Assembly: GCA_965208815.1 (NCBI GenBank)
Contig: OZ242357.1
Coordinates: 372,001-436,000, forward strand
Length of the DNA: 64,000 nucleotides
Direction of reading: 5' to 3'
Source: Bin55 sp009840545
GTDB lineage: Bacteria; Pseudomonadota; Gammaproteobacteria; Pseudomonadales; Azotimanducaceae
Under the pieces are notes generated by a model. It was not told the origin of the DNA. It ran no database searches and saw only the letters and a list, made by a program, of their open reading frames with translations. Positions within the stretch are counted from its first letter, which is position 1. Every line of letters starts with the position of its first letter. The position numbers and the translations under genes were made by a program. This document shows, in pieces, positions 28,901-37,604 of the stretch.

Positions 28901-31900
28901 CAGGAAACACTAAACGGAAATCAGGTAGATGCTTCGCACGTACTAGTTGCCAATGCAAGAAGAGAGGCTAGGAGTAGGCATAGCTACGACCATCGAAGAG
29001 ATCAAGCCAAGGAATTAGTAGCCGCAATTTCGTCGTTCTACGAGCGGCGCGCACGAGCTATGTGCGATGCCTCTAAAGTAGAGTGCGAGCATTTGGATCT
29101 GAAAGGGTTTGGGAAATACGCTGATGATTGGCGCATTGAAAGGAGCTTGTACGCACATAGACTTCGAGCGATGCTAGCCGAGCGATTGACGGACTTGATC
29201 GCATTTAGCGCTCGCGCTCAGGACGTTATGGAGCGCGCGTGGCAATTTCATCGAAACCTCTGGCCCGACGGTTCAAGCGGCGTCTCCGAACTGTTCAACC
29301 GACTGGCCGCAACGTCCTCATTGCACAGTGAGTTGATTTCAAAAGTAACCCAGGCTGCTGCTCGGGCAAAGGAAGAAAAAAACAGGGCAAGCGACCGAAT
29401 GCGTGCACTAGCAGGGTTCGCGACGATCTTGACTCCTATTAGCAAAGACGACGCCAAAGTCGTATATGGATGGGCTGCTACCGTAGCGGATGAACTGGAC
29501 ACGGAAGCTGTACATCAGATTGGTGCCCTGCACAAGCTTATTGAACGAGGTCAATTTGGCCCTACAACCGACAAACGCAACCTCGCGTTGTCAGTTTCCG
29601 AATTTGTAGCTGATGCTGCCCTGCGACTTGAGGATGAGGAAAACTTTCCATGGACAGAAGCAATGACCTCTATCGTTCGGTTGGATGTTCCGGTTGCCCT
29701 TTCAAGTGTCTCACGCTGGGATGATTCAGGTCTGGTGGGAATTCACCAAACTCTGCCACACGTTATCGCTGAGGGTCTCCGACAGAGCTTCTTTAGCAGG
29801 TCACAAGCTGCCTCACTAGCCATAATGGTTGAGCATCCGTCAAGGGAGTTGCTGCAATCAATTCTTAGCGAACCAAGTGGTGAAAGTAACTTTGAGCTAG
29901 CGCAGCTAGCAGAGGAAATTGCTCGCGACATATTGGTAGGTCGGACCGCACTCAACGATTCAGTATTGCCACTAGTTAATTCATTGGGCTCCGGTTCCTG
30001 GACAACTGCTCTACAGGCACACGCTGAATTCAACAAGCAAGAAAAGAACAAAACATCTCAAGCTCAGCACAACCGTCGCAGCGGACACGCGGAATTTTTT
30101 GAAAATCACACTTGGGATGCTTCGAAACTCCTAGAGTCAAACTCGCTGCGTAAGGAAACCGAAAGGGTCTTTGGACAATTGAGGAAGGAATGCGGAATTG
30201 GGCATTTGGGGAACGTGCTTGACGACGCCATGAGAACCATTTCGTCAGGAGATCGCTCGAAGTTTCTCGATGCACTTGCAGGCAACCTTGAACACAGTCC
30301 GCACGGCGAAGTTGCCGAAGCATTGTTAAATGCTTCAGAAAAGTGGCTCGAGCAGCTCGCTGTCGGCGAATGGTGCAAGGTTCAACTACCCAAGCTTCTC
30401 GCGGAACACTTGAAGGCTTTCTTGCAGTACTTTCCTTGGCCAGACTCTCCAATCGTCAATGCAATTCAGATTATTGAATCTGCAAGTGGAGACCCTTTAG
30501 ATGGATTGCTCGAAGGACTTGAGAGAAATATTGAGAACATGGATGCTGGCCAAATTTTCGGAGTGGTCGGACTCATTGGATCGAACATCAAACCCGAAGA
30601 ATCAGCCAATCTGTCCACGTGGTATGTGGAAAGGTTGTTCGCAAACATTGCTCATCAGGATAGAGAGTTAGTTGGAGGCGTTGTCTTGCCGACTGACTCA
30701 TCAGAAGCAGTCGGACGATTTCTCTATGCATACATGAGCGATGTAGATCTGAGGCAACGCTGGCGATCCGCACACGCGCTTCGTCGATTGGCCCGCCTTG
30801 GGGAAGATGCAAGTGTAAGTGAAACGATCGCGCAATATTGTCGGGTGGAGGAGCCCATTTTTCGGGCTAGAAGTGAACCCTTCTATTGGCTCGCTGCGCG
30901 CTTGTGGCTAGTTATTGCACTAGACAGAATTGCTACGGAGGGGACTTTTGAATTTGAAAGAAAAGCACAAGAGTTGCTTGAAGTCTGTTTCGATGAGAAG
31001 TTTCCGCACGTCTTGATACGTGATTACGCTGCCGATGCATGTCGCAAACTGAACGCTGCTGGGAAATTGGACCTAAGTGCAGCTCAAATTGTAAAACTAG
31101 GATCCGTGAACCGGGGACGTGTGTCAGACCAACCAACTCATTCCATCCCAATACGAGATTGGGGACGAGATAGGTCCAATCAGCGGTTTCGGTTCGATGA
31201 ACTTGACACGGTGCACTATTGGTACGAAGACTGGTTCCGAGTCTTCGATGGAGCCACCCTAGAAGAATTCATGAAGTGCGCGGAGAGTTGGATCGTTGAC
31301 AATTGGGGAGTGACTGAAGAACCCCAGCGGTCGCAATCGATCCGCGAGGACCGCTTTTCCCGTCATTCTTACGATCTTTGGAGCAATAGCCACGGCAGAT
31401 TACCAACACTAGAGACCTACAAAACCCATCTGGAATGGCATGCGATGTGGTGCGCTGCTGGAGAGCTAATGCAAAACCACTTCATAAGCAAAAGCAGTTA
31501 TGATGACAGTGATACATTGAGCTACGAAATTTCTGGATACAAATTAACTTCACCTCCGTTTTGGATGAGTGACCTTGTAGGTCCTCCACCTCTCCTAGAG
31601 CATCGGAGACCAGTACTAGAGCAAGATGTAAGTACTTGGCTACATGACGTAAATACCGACAATTACCTGAGGGAGCTCTTCCCAGAAGATCGAAGAGGAT
31701 GGGTTTGTGTCAATGCTTATATATCTACGAGTTTCGGAGACCGCAAAGAAGAAGTAGACATTTGTACGGGATTGGTTAGCCCACGTACAGCCCTCGCTCT
31801 GGTACGCGCACTTCAGACCACTCCTAGTCGCTATCAATTCTACGTGTGTCCGGAGGAAGATGACCGGGAGATCCGAGACCCAGAATACGAACTTCGAGGT

Positions 31901-32386
31901 TGGTTAACTGAAAGCCAAGGAGACCCCAAGTTCGACAAGAAAGATCCTTTTTGTGGTGCCTGCGGTAGTCCTAGCGGCCTTCCGGGGAAGAGGGTAAGTG
32001 AAGTCTTAAGATTGAAGAAATGTTATTGCAACAACCATCTAGAGTGGTTTCGAGAAGGTGCGGAATCGTCGCCGTCGTTAGTTTTTGAAACATGGGGCAT
32101 AGAAGAACTTGAAGAGCGAACAACTCCACATGGATACCCTCCGACGAGCTTTGGGCATCGTTTGCTGATTAGACGGGATGACTTGGCCGAATTCCTCCGT
32201 GCAGCTCAACGAGACTTAATTACCGACATAGGAATTACACGATATGAACAAAAGAGATTTGGAGCATCAGCTAACACGGAAAGTTCACGACGAGGTATCT
32301 TTGACCGCATCATCCTCTTCAGACAAGTTGGAGAGCTTGAGTGTGCCGAACAAAGTCTTGCACCTTGGTACATTAATAGCTCGTGA
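26000..32386 (+). CDS. Avs3-like STAND NTPase with N-terminal Cap4/DUF4297-like nuclease (antiphage)
   Basis: A 2128-residue defence protein. Residues about 10-230 resemble the Cap4/DUF4297 dsDNA nuclease: GDVFHELWAVRHTL, then an Asp (SGVDCTL) and the E-x-Q-x-K-like VEIQQLKYS. The STAND NTPase follows, with Walker A GAAGVGKTT at about 302-310, the FDCYGAGSYLDASRWRHPP segment typical of Avs proteins, Walker B LLVIAIDAAD near 400, and a KAFSEQETA region. The remaining 1500 or so residues are helical repeats. Near 1984-2012 a C-x2-C and C-x-C-x2-H cluster could bind zinc. In characterised Avs proteins this C-terminal part recognises a phage protein (terminase or portal) and triggers tetramer assembly and DNA cutting. 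The nuclease-STAND order plus the overlapping downstream gene points to type III. This is inferred from motifs, not from a search. Confidence 0.82.
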   Translation: MNSRAKHSDFTGARGSNTGDVFHELWAVRHTLRLISSNDNLTAVKVEGVPTLDEAEGIWSGVDCTLLFGDNDASNAERVEIQQLKYSAASPRQKWTVSRVCQSSGRKVSDSLIAKLAATFSNLFRMREGKRLDTLKISFITNQPISAELSHVIDLARSGVETDAENPSSGAGPKLARLIQASGLEGNEFFQFCSVLNFRGESESRFAIEDSLLGEIAQWKESDFQDIANRLRNFVRNQMLPESAGELITKERVLLQFGISSESTLFPCPSKVKTLKEPVFRQIAKDVAKSMTEENGKVCIHGAAGVGKTTLLQEINELLPPDSQMIVFDCYGAGSYLDASRWRHPPRLAFVQLSNSISQQLGLPTYLVPSGNTDYAREFRRRLKVAAEVLTTTNESGLLVIAIDAADNSIAAARSRGTAESSFITELLTMNDLPSNVRIVITVRTGRLEQLRLPLEYRRVELKAFSEQETAANVKRYWNAPQTWIQDLHELSGGIPRVQDYVFERSSNGYESAVDYLLPHGKSLEVLFSEFLNIARNKAADIDSITRLCASLTILPRPIPLVELEHAICASALEVQDMCIDLAPGLRIAEGFVSFTDEDFETFVREQGFAFNAEVQKRCAERFLANAQHDEYAALNVTDQMFKTGIRKELLEFVEQESEPSPDVISDPILRREIQDHRLLTAARVCRAAGDIAQQLRFVLLAAEAMGNRETTQTLITDYPQLTAKFARDTGSRKVLESRDQIGFHGGLLSWLFAEDAATEDRIGAEENWRRLQAWIEDGPHSSEDETLLIDDCPVSGEDVAATVGALSILRGIDLALEYLESWEPREFRVEITRAFAKQLLTQNRFGDAEEIAKRCSPWLAPLLLVPLARAGIDIDMSKLAESVVALQHEIALNADLLGDSEFPSEVGSYLIDIALSAAEMLGVSTKHREVSQSIFEPFLDNDLRQIESRYSFAPELLDAILRAYCFQETLNGNQVDASHVLVANARREARSRHSYDHRRDQAKELVAAISSFYERRARAMCDASKVECEHLDLKGFGKYADDWRIERSLYAHRLRAMLAERLTDLIAFSARAQDVMERAWQFHRNLWPDGSSGVSELFNRLAATSSLHSELISKVTQAAARAKEEKNRASDRMRALAGFATILTPISKDDAKVVYGWAATVADELDTEAVHQIGALHKLIERGQFGPTTDKRNLALSVSEFVADAALRLEDEENFPWTEAMTSIVRLDVPVALSSVSRWDDSGLVGIHQTLPHVIAEGLRQSFFSRSQAASLAIMVEHPSRELLQSILSEPSGESNFELAQLAEEIARDILVGRTALNDSVLPLVNSLGSGSWTTALQAHAEFNKQEKNKTSQAQHNRRSGHAEFFENHTWDASKLLESNSLRKETERVFGQLRKECGIGHLGNVLDDAMRTISSGDRSKFLDALAGNLEHSPHGEVAEALLNASEKWLEQLAVGEWCKVQLPKLLAEHLKAFLQYFPWPDSPIVNAIQIIESASGDPLDGLLEGLERNIENMDAGQIFGVVGLIGSNIKPEESANLSTWYVERLFANIAHQDRELVGGVVLPTDSSEAVGRFLYAYMSDVDLRQRWRSAHALRRLARLGEDASVSETIAQYCRVEEPIFRARSEPFYWLAARLWLVIALDRIATEGTFEFERKAQELLEVCFDEKFPHVLIRDYAADACRKLNAAGKLDLSAAQIVKLGSVNRGRVSDQPTHSIPIRDWGRDRSNQRFRFDELDTVHYWYEDWFRVFDGATLEEFMKCAESWIVDNWGVTEEPQRSQSIREDRFSRHSYDLWSNSHGRLPTLETYKTHLEWHAMWCAAGELMQNHFISKSSYDDSDTLSYEISGYKLTSPPFWMSDLVGPPPLLEHRRPVLEQDVSTWLHDVNTDNYLRELFPEDRRGWVCVNAYISTSFGDRKEEVDICTGLVSPRTALALVRALQTTPSRYQFYVCPEEDDREIRDPEYELRGWLTESQGDPKFDKKDPFCGACGSPSGLPGKRVSEVLRLKKCYCNNHLEWFREGAESSPSLVFETWGIEELEERTTPHGYPPTSFGHRLLIRRDDLAEFLRAAQRDLITDIGITRYEQKRFGASANTESSRRGIFDRIILFRQVGELECAEQSLAPWYINSS

Positions 32387-33029
32387 ACTTGGCGTTGAAG
32401 ACAACGTCGATACACTTGGGCGCTGGATGGCCCATCATCTAGCTGAGCTGATTGCTGAAGCGGAAGAGATCGAAGGAGACGAACGGCACGATAAACTTGC
32501 ACAGATCCTAGAGTTGATCTCGAAGGTCTGGAGTCATAGAGCAAATTTTCCTCACAAGACCTACCCGTTGAGCAAGCTATCAGACTTGATGTCGCTAGTC
32601 AAGACTCTAGACCCTAGTTCTCCCCTAATTCAGACCGAGCAATCCGACGACCCTAGAGACCTATTGTCAAATACCTACTTTCGATTTCAATTGGTCGTCG
32701 TTCACGCTCTCTTGCTGATATCTGGGACTACCTCTATTCCACAAAACCTCAAGGACTTTGAGCCTTTTCTAGACAAGCAGGAAAGTGAACTCGTTCAAAT
32801 AGTAAATCGTTGGATTGGCAGCATCAAGGGCTCGATCGGCCCAAGAGTGCAAGTCGCGTTTGTTGACCCTGCTACGTCTATGTCCGAGATTTCATTGGGT
32901 GACATGGAAATCAACAATGTTTCGGAAACACGGTTGGATCTTAAGAGTTGCTTGAGCAAGGAAATTGATATCCTCATTGAGGAACTTTACACGCTCAAGT
33001 CAAAGCTCAATACTATTCCCGATCCCTAA
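32244..33029 (+). CDS. Avs3b-like partner protein overlapping the STAND gene
   Basis: A 261-residue protein starting at ATG 32244, with AGGA about 10 bp upstream. It begins 143 bp inside the 3' end of the STAND gene in another frame. It is predicted to be almost wholly helical and acidic, with no signal peptide or membrane segment. The phrases LGRWMAHHLAELIAEAEEIEGDE and KVWSHRANFPHK look like a conserved core. Type III AVAST systems have a second gene, avs3B, of unknown function in this position, and I infer that this is it. I cannot confirm homology by search. The long overlap argues that expression of the two is tied. Confidence 0.68.
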   Translation: MNKRDLEHQLTRKVHDEVSLTASSSSDKLESLSVPNKVLHLGTLIARELGVEDNVDTLGRWMAHHLAELIAEAEEIEGDERHDKLAQILELISKVWSHRANFPHKTYPLSKLSDLMSLVKTLDPSSPLIQTEQSDDPRDLLSNTYFRFQLVVVHALLLISGTTSIPQNLKDFEPFLDKQESELVQIVNRWIGSIKGSIGPRVQVAFVDPATSMSEISLGDMEINNVSETRLDLKSCLSKEIDILIEELYTLKSKLNTIPDP

Positions 33030-33123
33030 ACCTCGGATCAAGTTTAGCGCCAAGTGGAATCATCTCCACAATGGGAGATTTAGCTCGCTTTTTGGAAAGA
33101 AAACGTGAGGCAATGTAGCTTAT

Positions 33124-33678
33124 GCCAGACAGAAAACCTAGCTTTCGGGCGATTGCAGGGAGCCCAGGGCTCGCGTTTCGGGCCGGAAGCGATGAAAGTG
33201 GGGCATGGAATTTGGCGTCGTTCGCCATCCACTCTAGACGGTCCCAGTCGCAGTCCCGACCCGCCTTCACGACTCCAGCACCGCGATGCTCCACAGCGGC
33301 ATACCGCCCGGACGGCCCGTCGCTCGCGACACCTCCGGAGCCATCCGCTCGCGTAGCAGTGCGCGCGAACGCAAAAAGATACTCTGGCGTCGACGCCTCC
33401 ACGTAGATCGCCTGGAGGCCCAGCAGGATCACCGGAATGTCGTCTCGCGACTTCGCCCAGATCCAGAAGTGTTCGATCGCGACCTGTCGCAGCTTGACAT
33501 CCTTGACCCTCCTTCGCATTCCGCCTATTCCGCAAGAAAACTCAAAGATGATCCGAAATCCGCGGCAACGAAGGAAAATCCGTCTTCCGCGCAAATCTTC
33601 GACCCACATGCTGGACGAAGGACGTCGCTATTCAACGATTTCTCGTCGCTTTCTCAGGTAATCTTGGTTTTCTGCCAG
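33124..33678 (-). mobile_element. Internally deleted remnant of an ISNCY-like element (copy B)
   Basis: On the minus strand this reads like the beginning of an ISNCY-type transposase: VKDVKLRQVAIEHFWIWAKS, then RDDIPVILLGLQAIYVEAS. The frame then decays, with recognisable pieces of PGM-LWSIAVL in another frame and RDCDWDRLEWMAND, before jumping to the element's terminal block (GCCCCACTTTCATCGCTTCC). The ends have imperfect inverted repeats, CTGGCAGAAAACCAAG at the right and TGCCAGACAGAAAACCTAG at the left. The C-terminal two thirds of the transposase is missing. The same terminal block follows a deletion in copy A (24312-24708), and the two copies face each other across the Avs system. Confidence 0.72.
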
Positions 33679-33712
33679 GTACAAGGCTAGTAAGAGCAAC
33701 TCTTAAATACTC

Positions 33713-35887
33713 CTAGCCTACACGTGGCACATCTTTGCCACTGATTGTAGGTTCGGAACTCCACCACAATCGACATACTGAAAGGACTCTGGTGGCTCTG
33801 TCCTCATAGAATCCGAACATTTTCAATACAGCTTGGTCAATGCAATGTCTCACGGAGTCGTTGACGATGTCTTTCGCGGGTTTCAGTTCTAGTCCTGACA
33901 GGAGGTCAAACTGGCTTGCTGCTTCTTCTAAGACTTCATCGTTCAATGCAGAAAGATCTGGACATGGCATCTTCTTGATTGCATTGACTTGAACGCCCGA
34001 GCGACCACGTTGAGATCGTTGTCCTCTCGTCCAATGAACCATCATGCCTAAAGTGGAGTTGGCCCAAAGTGCAAAGGCCTTTTCAATACGAGAATCTTCA
34101 TGAATCAACGAGGTCCACGCTCTGCCTCCAAACATTGGAAAACTCGTTGAGGCAGCAAGAATGCTCTGCGATGTCCACTGAATTCCACGTTGGTAGTGCA
34201 ATCTTCCGATTTTTGTAGCTATTCGCTCGGCTGTAGCCTTGTCGTAAAGAACCCCTTTGTGTGTGGGGTTCAGAATTAGAGACTTCTGCTGCTTTGCGTC
34301 AGTGCTCCATAGTGCGCGAAGTCCTCCTATTGCACTAGAGCGATCAAACAAGTCAAAGAACGTGAATGCGCCAATAGGCTCATTGCCATACGTATGTCCG
34401 ATCAGGTGGTGCGTGGGCCCGACTTCGAAGATTTCCTCAATCCTTCGCATTGGAACTGGAATTCTCATCGGATCTCTGTGTTCAACTAAGTCAATGAAGA
34501 CACCTTCGTCCGCAAGTTTGTTTGCCACATTGCTAAGTTCGGGGTTGAGCACACCTAGTGCCGACCATGGCACCTCTCCTGTTGCGCAAAAGGTTTCTAT
34601 GGTTCCGATTTGCTCGTCCCCAATTTGAATGAAAGCGTAGGTGTCTCTCATCGAGTTGGCTACTTTCAATATGCTCTTTGCAAATTCTCCGGAGACGCCT
34701 AAATCCAAAGGCCAATTTTTTAGCGTGACACACTTTATTGTCGACGTTTGAGATTCGGTCATGTTCGTCTTTCGCTGTGCCACTAAGAGCATCTCTCCGA
34801 GATGAGTGTCTGCGCTCAGAGCATCTGTTCCTTCACTCTTTCCGGCTTTACTTACCACGATGATTTCTTGAAATTCCTTAGTGAGCATCTCGCGTGTCTT
34901 TCCCCATGAAGGGGCAAACGCAGCAGTGTTCGGCAGCACAAAGCCGATCCGTCCACCCGGTTTCACTTTCTTTGCGGCCAAACAAACGAAACTTGCGCTC
35001 AATCCTGCGCTTCTTTGGCATGGCTCGCTCTTTGTTAGATATGCCCAGCGACTTTGGCACCCTAACCTTTGGTCATCCGACAATCCTCCAATGTCAAACA
35101 CTCTCTGTCCGCCGCGGGTTCGACTATATGGTGGATTCATAATTACGTAATCTACACTCCCGTTGTGTACTGCGACGGTTGCAGCTAGTGCTCCATTAAC
35201 TGAGTTTCCAGAAGCCGAATCGCTCAAGGTGTCAAACAGGTCGTCTAATGATTCACGGTTGAGGAATTCGAGCGATCCCGTGGTTAGATGATTTCGTAAA
35301 CCCTTGTTTGGAGCGCGATTTCCAATAGGTGCGCCGACTGAAACCCAGCCGATATGTGTGTTTCCATAGGTTCCACCATTTCCTTGTATCGCCAAGCTGC
35401 TGTTAGTCAAATGTGCGGCGATCGGACTCACGTCACAACCGCGTAATCCCTCCTCCATTGCAAGCCGATGCATTAAGTCGTAGGACTGCACAGAACCACC
35501 GTTCGCATCGTGAAACGATCTTACTCTGTTAAAAGCAGCGCGAATTAGAGTACCGGTGCCGCACGCCAAATCCACTATCCTCAGCTTGCTTCGGAAGATC
35601 TCAGGATCAGACCAGTCGTCTCGATCACTTTCACGGATGGTCAAATAGGCAAGCATCTCTGCAGTGCTTGGCGTCGTATAGAAAGCTGCTGCAGTCTTAC
35701 GATTCTCACTTACCAATGGGAAGAGTTCTGCACCAACATTAATGTAATCTGCAAGTCTTTCGTTTTGAATTCTGTTCACAGCTTTCAAGAGCCAATCTAG
35801 AGCTCTCTTCGTTTCCTCATATGCCCGTTCTGCAGAACGTTCAAGGACTTCAATGGCCGGACTGTAGATGGACTTCCAGTTGAGGAT
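33713..35887 (-). pseudogene. 3' part of an IS-interrupted adenine-specific DNA methylase gene
   Basis: This is the C-terminal 724 codons of an N-6 adenine DNA methylase whose 5' part lies at 37597-38328. The SAM-binding motif I is DLACGTGTLI and the catalytic motif IV is NPPY (YVIMNPPYSRTRGG), with the expected order and spacing. The target-recognition region follows to the end. The frame is open right up to the IS border at 35887, where it has no start; the first possible in-frame start is a TTG at 35788 with no ribosome site. Joining S244 of the 5' part to the codon at 35887 gives one unbroken frame of 968 codons, so the gene was a single large methylase, perhaps with a nuclease-like N-terminus (type IIG-like). 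Confidence 0.85.
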
Positions 35888-35895
35888 TGAGATTC
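35888..35895. repeat. Target-site duplication, IS copy 1, left
   Basis: TGAGATTC, repeated exactly at 37597-37604 on the other side of the element. Confidence 0.93.
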
Positions 35896-37596
35896 CCTTG
35901 ATATCCGGTTAAGGTCTGCAGAGGTCGGATTCTAGATCATTCCCTTCCAACGCCAGATAGTTTTTGCTCTTGAATGGGACGAGGATGCCGCCACGAACGC
36001 CGAGTGTGCGCGAGAGTCGACGGGGAACCGCATATTTCGGCGCGACTACGCGTGGGCGCGCCGGTTTTGCGAGTTTTGGGACGAACCGATTCGCGGAAGA
36101 GCGGAACTCTTCGCCGGTACGTGGAACATGTCGCCGCTGCGTCAGTCTCGATGTCGCCCGACGCGGCGCTCAGCTTGCGACGGTCTCCCCGAAGCTGTCC
36201 GCGGCATGAAGCAGCCAGGCCAGCTCCCAGTTCGAGCGCGCGAAGTTCAGATACAGACGACGGCCGGTGCGCACCAGCACGGCCACCGTGCGCATCAGGT
36301 GCCGGATGACGTAGCCGAGGCTGCGGCTCCGCGCCTCCTTGGGCAGCATGCGGTGCTGGACGGCCCGCACCAGCAGCTGGGCGATCAGGGCGCACTCGTA
36401 GTACGCCTGGTTCGCCCGGAACCCCATGCAGCGGGGATGGTGCAGGTTCATCTCCCGCAGCGGGCCCTTGAACGCGTTCTCCTGCCCCTGCTTGCCGCGA
36501 TGGCGGAGCACCAGCTCCTTCAGGTCGAGATCGTCGCGCGACACCAGGATCACGGTGTGCCGCGGAAACAGCAGCCGCTCCCCGCCGACCACTTCCTGGC
36601 GCACCACCACGTAGGTCTGCATGTTGCGCCACCGCGTCGGGCGATGCGTGATCAGCGCCGCCCTCTCGTGCTCGTTGATCTCCTCCCAGTCCGCGTCCTC
36701 CAGCACCTGTGCCGCCGCGTCCAGGATCGGTCGCTTGGCGACCTCCGAGGTCACGCTGACCGAGTAGTCCCAGCCCCGGTCCTCGAAGTGCTCCACCACG
36801 TCCCTGCGGTAGTAGGCGTTGTCCATGCGCCCCCACACCGGAACGCCCGCCAGCAGCGGCTCGACGTCGCGCTCCACCTGCTCGAGCCAGCCGTGGGCGG
36901 GATGGGTGTTGCCCGGCCGAAGACGACCGCTCACCTGGACGTGCCCGACGAAGGCGGCCGCCAGCTGGTAGCCGGTCTCCCCCTGGTAGTCCCTGGCCGC
37001 CCCCTCGAAGCGTCCGCCCCGCACCTCGATCTGCGTGGAGTCCAGAAACAGCGGCACGTAGCCCAGCTCGTCGAGAAAGTGCCGCGCCATCCCCGGAACC
37101 ACCTCCTGCGCCATCTTGCGGCCCACCGCCCGCAGCGCGGCGACGTCCGTATCCTCGAAGCGGGCCAGATGCTCCCCCACCCGGCGAGGGCTCGGACGCT
37201 CCGTGAGACCCAGCAGCTCGCACGCCGTCCGGTCCCATCCCAGCACCTCCAGATCCGACAGCGCCCCGTTCCCCAGGGCCAGCGAGGCGATCAGCGACCA
37301 CGTCCTCTCGGCGTCCGGAACCCCCCGTCGCCGTCGCTTCAGAGAGCGCAGACCCGAGAGCTCGCGAAACAGATCCAGTCGACGCGCCATGCGCGAAAGA
37401 AAGCACAGCCCGCCCGATCCCGTGAGATGGTGATTGCTGAAATCGACCTCGACGCGACGGGGATTTGTTATCATGCTCATACGCCTCCGGTGCGCACCTG
37501 ACAGGTGAGTTGTTTAGGAATCGCTATTTTAGCGAAACGACCTGTTATGAGCGCGCCGGATTTTCTTTGGCAATTTCGCTTAACCGGATATCAAGG
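35896..37596 (-). mobile_element. IS1380-like insertion sequence, copy 1
   Basis: A complete 1701-bp element bounded by perfect 18-bp terminal inverted repeats (CCTTGATATCCGGTTAAG at 35896-35913 and its complement at 37579-37596) and an 8-bp target duplication. It is much richer in GC than the surrounding genes. It contains one transposase gene plus about 275 bp of non-coding sequence after the gene's stop. Long antisense and alternate-frame openings inside it are a side effect of its GC content. It sits inside the methylase gene. It differs from copy 2 by a handful of substitutions and a 1-bp indel about 40 bp from the end. Confidence 0.95.
36170..37480 (-). CDS. IS1380-family-like DDE transposase (copy 1)
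   Basis: A 436-residue transposase with an N-terminal DNA-binding part and an RNase-H-like DDE core. Likely catalytic residues are the Asp in LFLDSTQIEV, the Asp in GRMDNAYYRRDV, and the Glu in KQGQENAFKGP. The C-terminal run LHHPRCMGFRANQAYYECAL is highly characteristic of the IS1380 group (DDE transposase group 1). GGAGG precedes the start region; it is only 3 bp from the first ATG and 9 bp from the ATG two codons later, so either may be used. The frame is intact, so this copy may still be active. It differs from copy 2 at a few residues (for example PSPRR against PSHRR, DYSV against DCSV). Confidence 0.93.
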   Translation of the reverse strand: MSMITNPRRVEVDFSNHHLTGSGGLCFLSRMARRLDLFRELSGLRSLKRRRRGVPDAERTWSLIASLALGNGALSDLEVLGWDRTACELLGLTERPSPRRVGEHLARFEDTDVAALRAVGRKMAQEVVPGMARHFLDELGYVPLFLDSTQIEVRGGRFEGAARDYQGETGYQLAAAFVGHVQVSGRLRPGNTHPAHGWLEQVERDVEPLLAGVPVWGRMDNAYYRRDVVEHFEDRGWDYSVSVTSEVAKRPILDAAAQVLEDADWEEINEHERAALITHRPTRWRNMQTYVVVRQEVVGGERLLFPRHTVILVSRDDLDLKELVLRHRGKQGQENAFKGPLREMNLHHPRCMGFRANQAYYECALIAQLLVRAVQHRMLPKEARSRSLGYVIRHLMRTVAVLVRTGRRLYLNFARSNWELAWLLHAADSFGETVAS

Positions 37597-37604
37597 TGAG
37601 ATTC
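37597..37604. repeat. Target-site duplication, IS copy 1, right
   Basis: TGAGATTC, the mate of 35888-35895; on the coding strand it reads GAATCTCA within the split methylase. Confidence 0.93.

Noticed and set aside
35937..37501. Long open frames antisense to or in other frames of the transposase (up to 489 codons), also in the second copy
   Set aside because: They are Gly/Ala/Arg- or His/Pro-rich shadows produced by the GC-rich codon use of the IS. The frame with DDE residues and IS1380-type motifs is clearly the real one.
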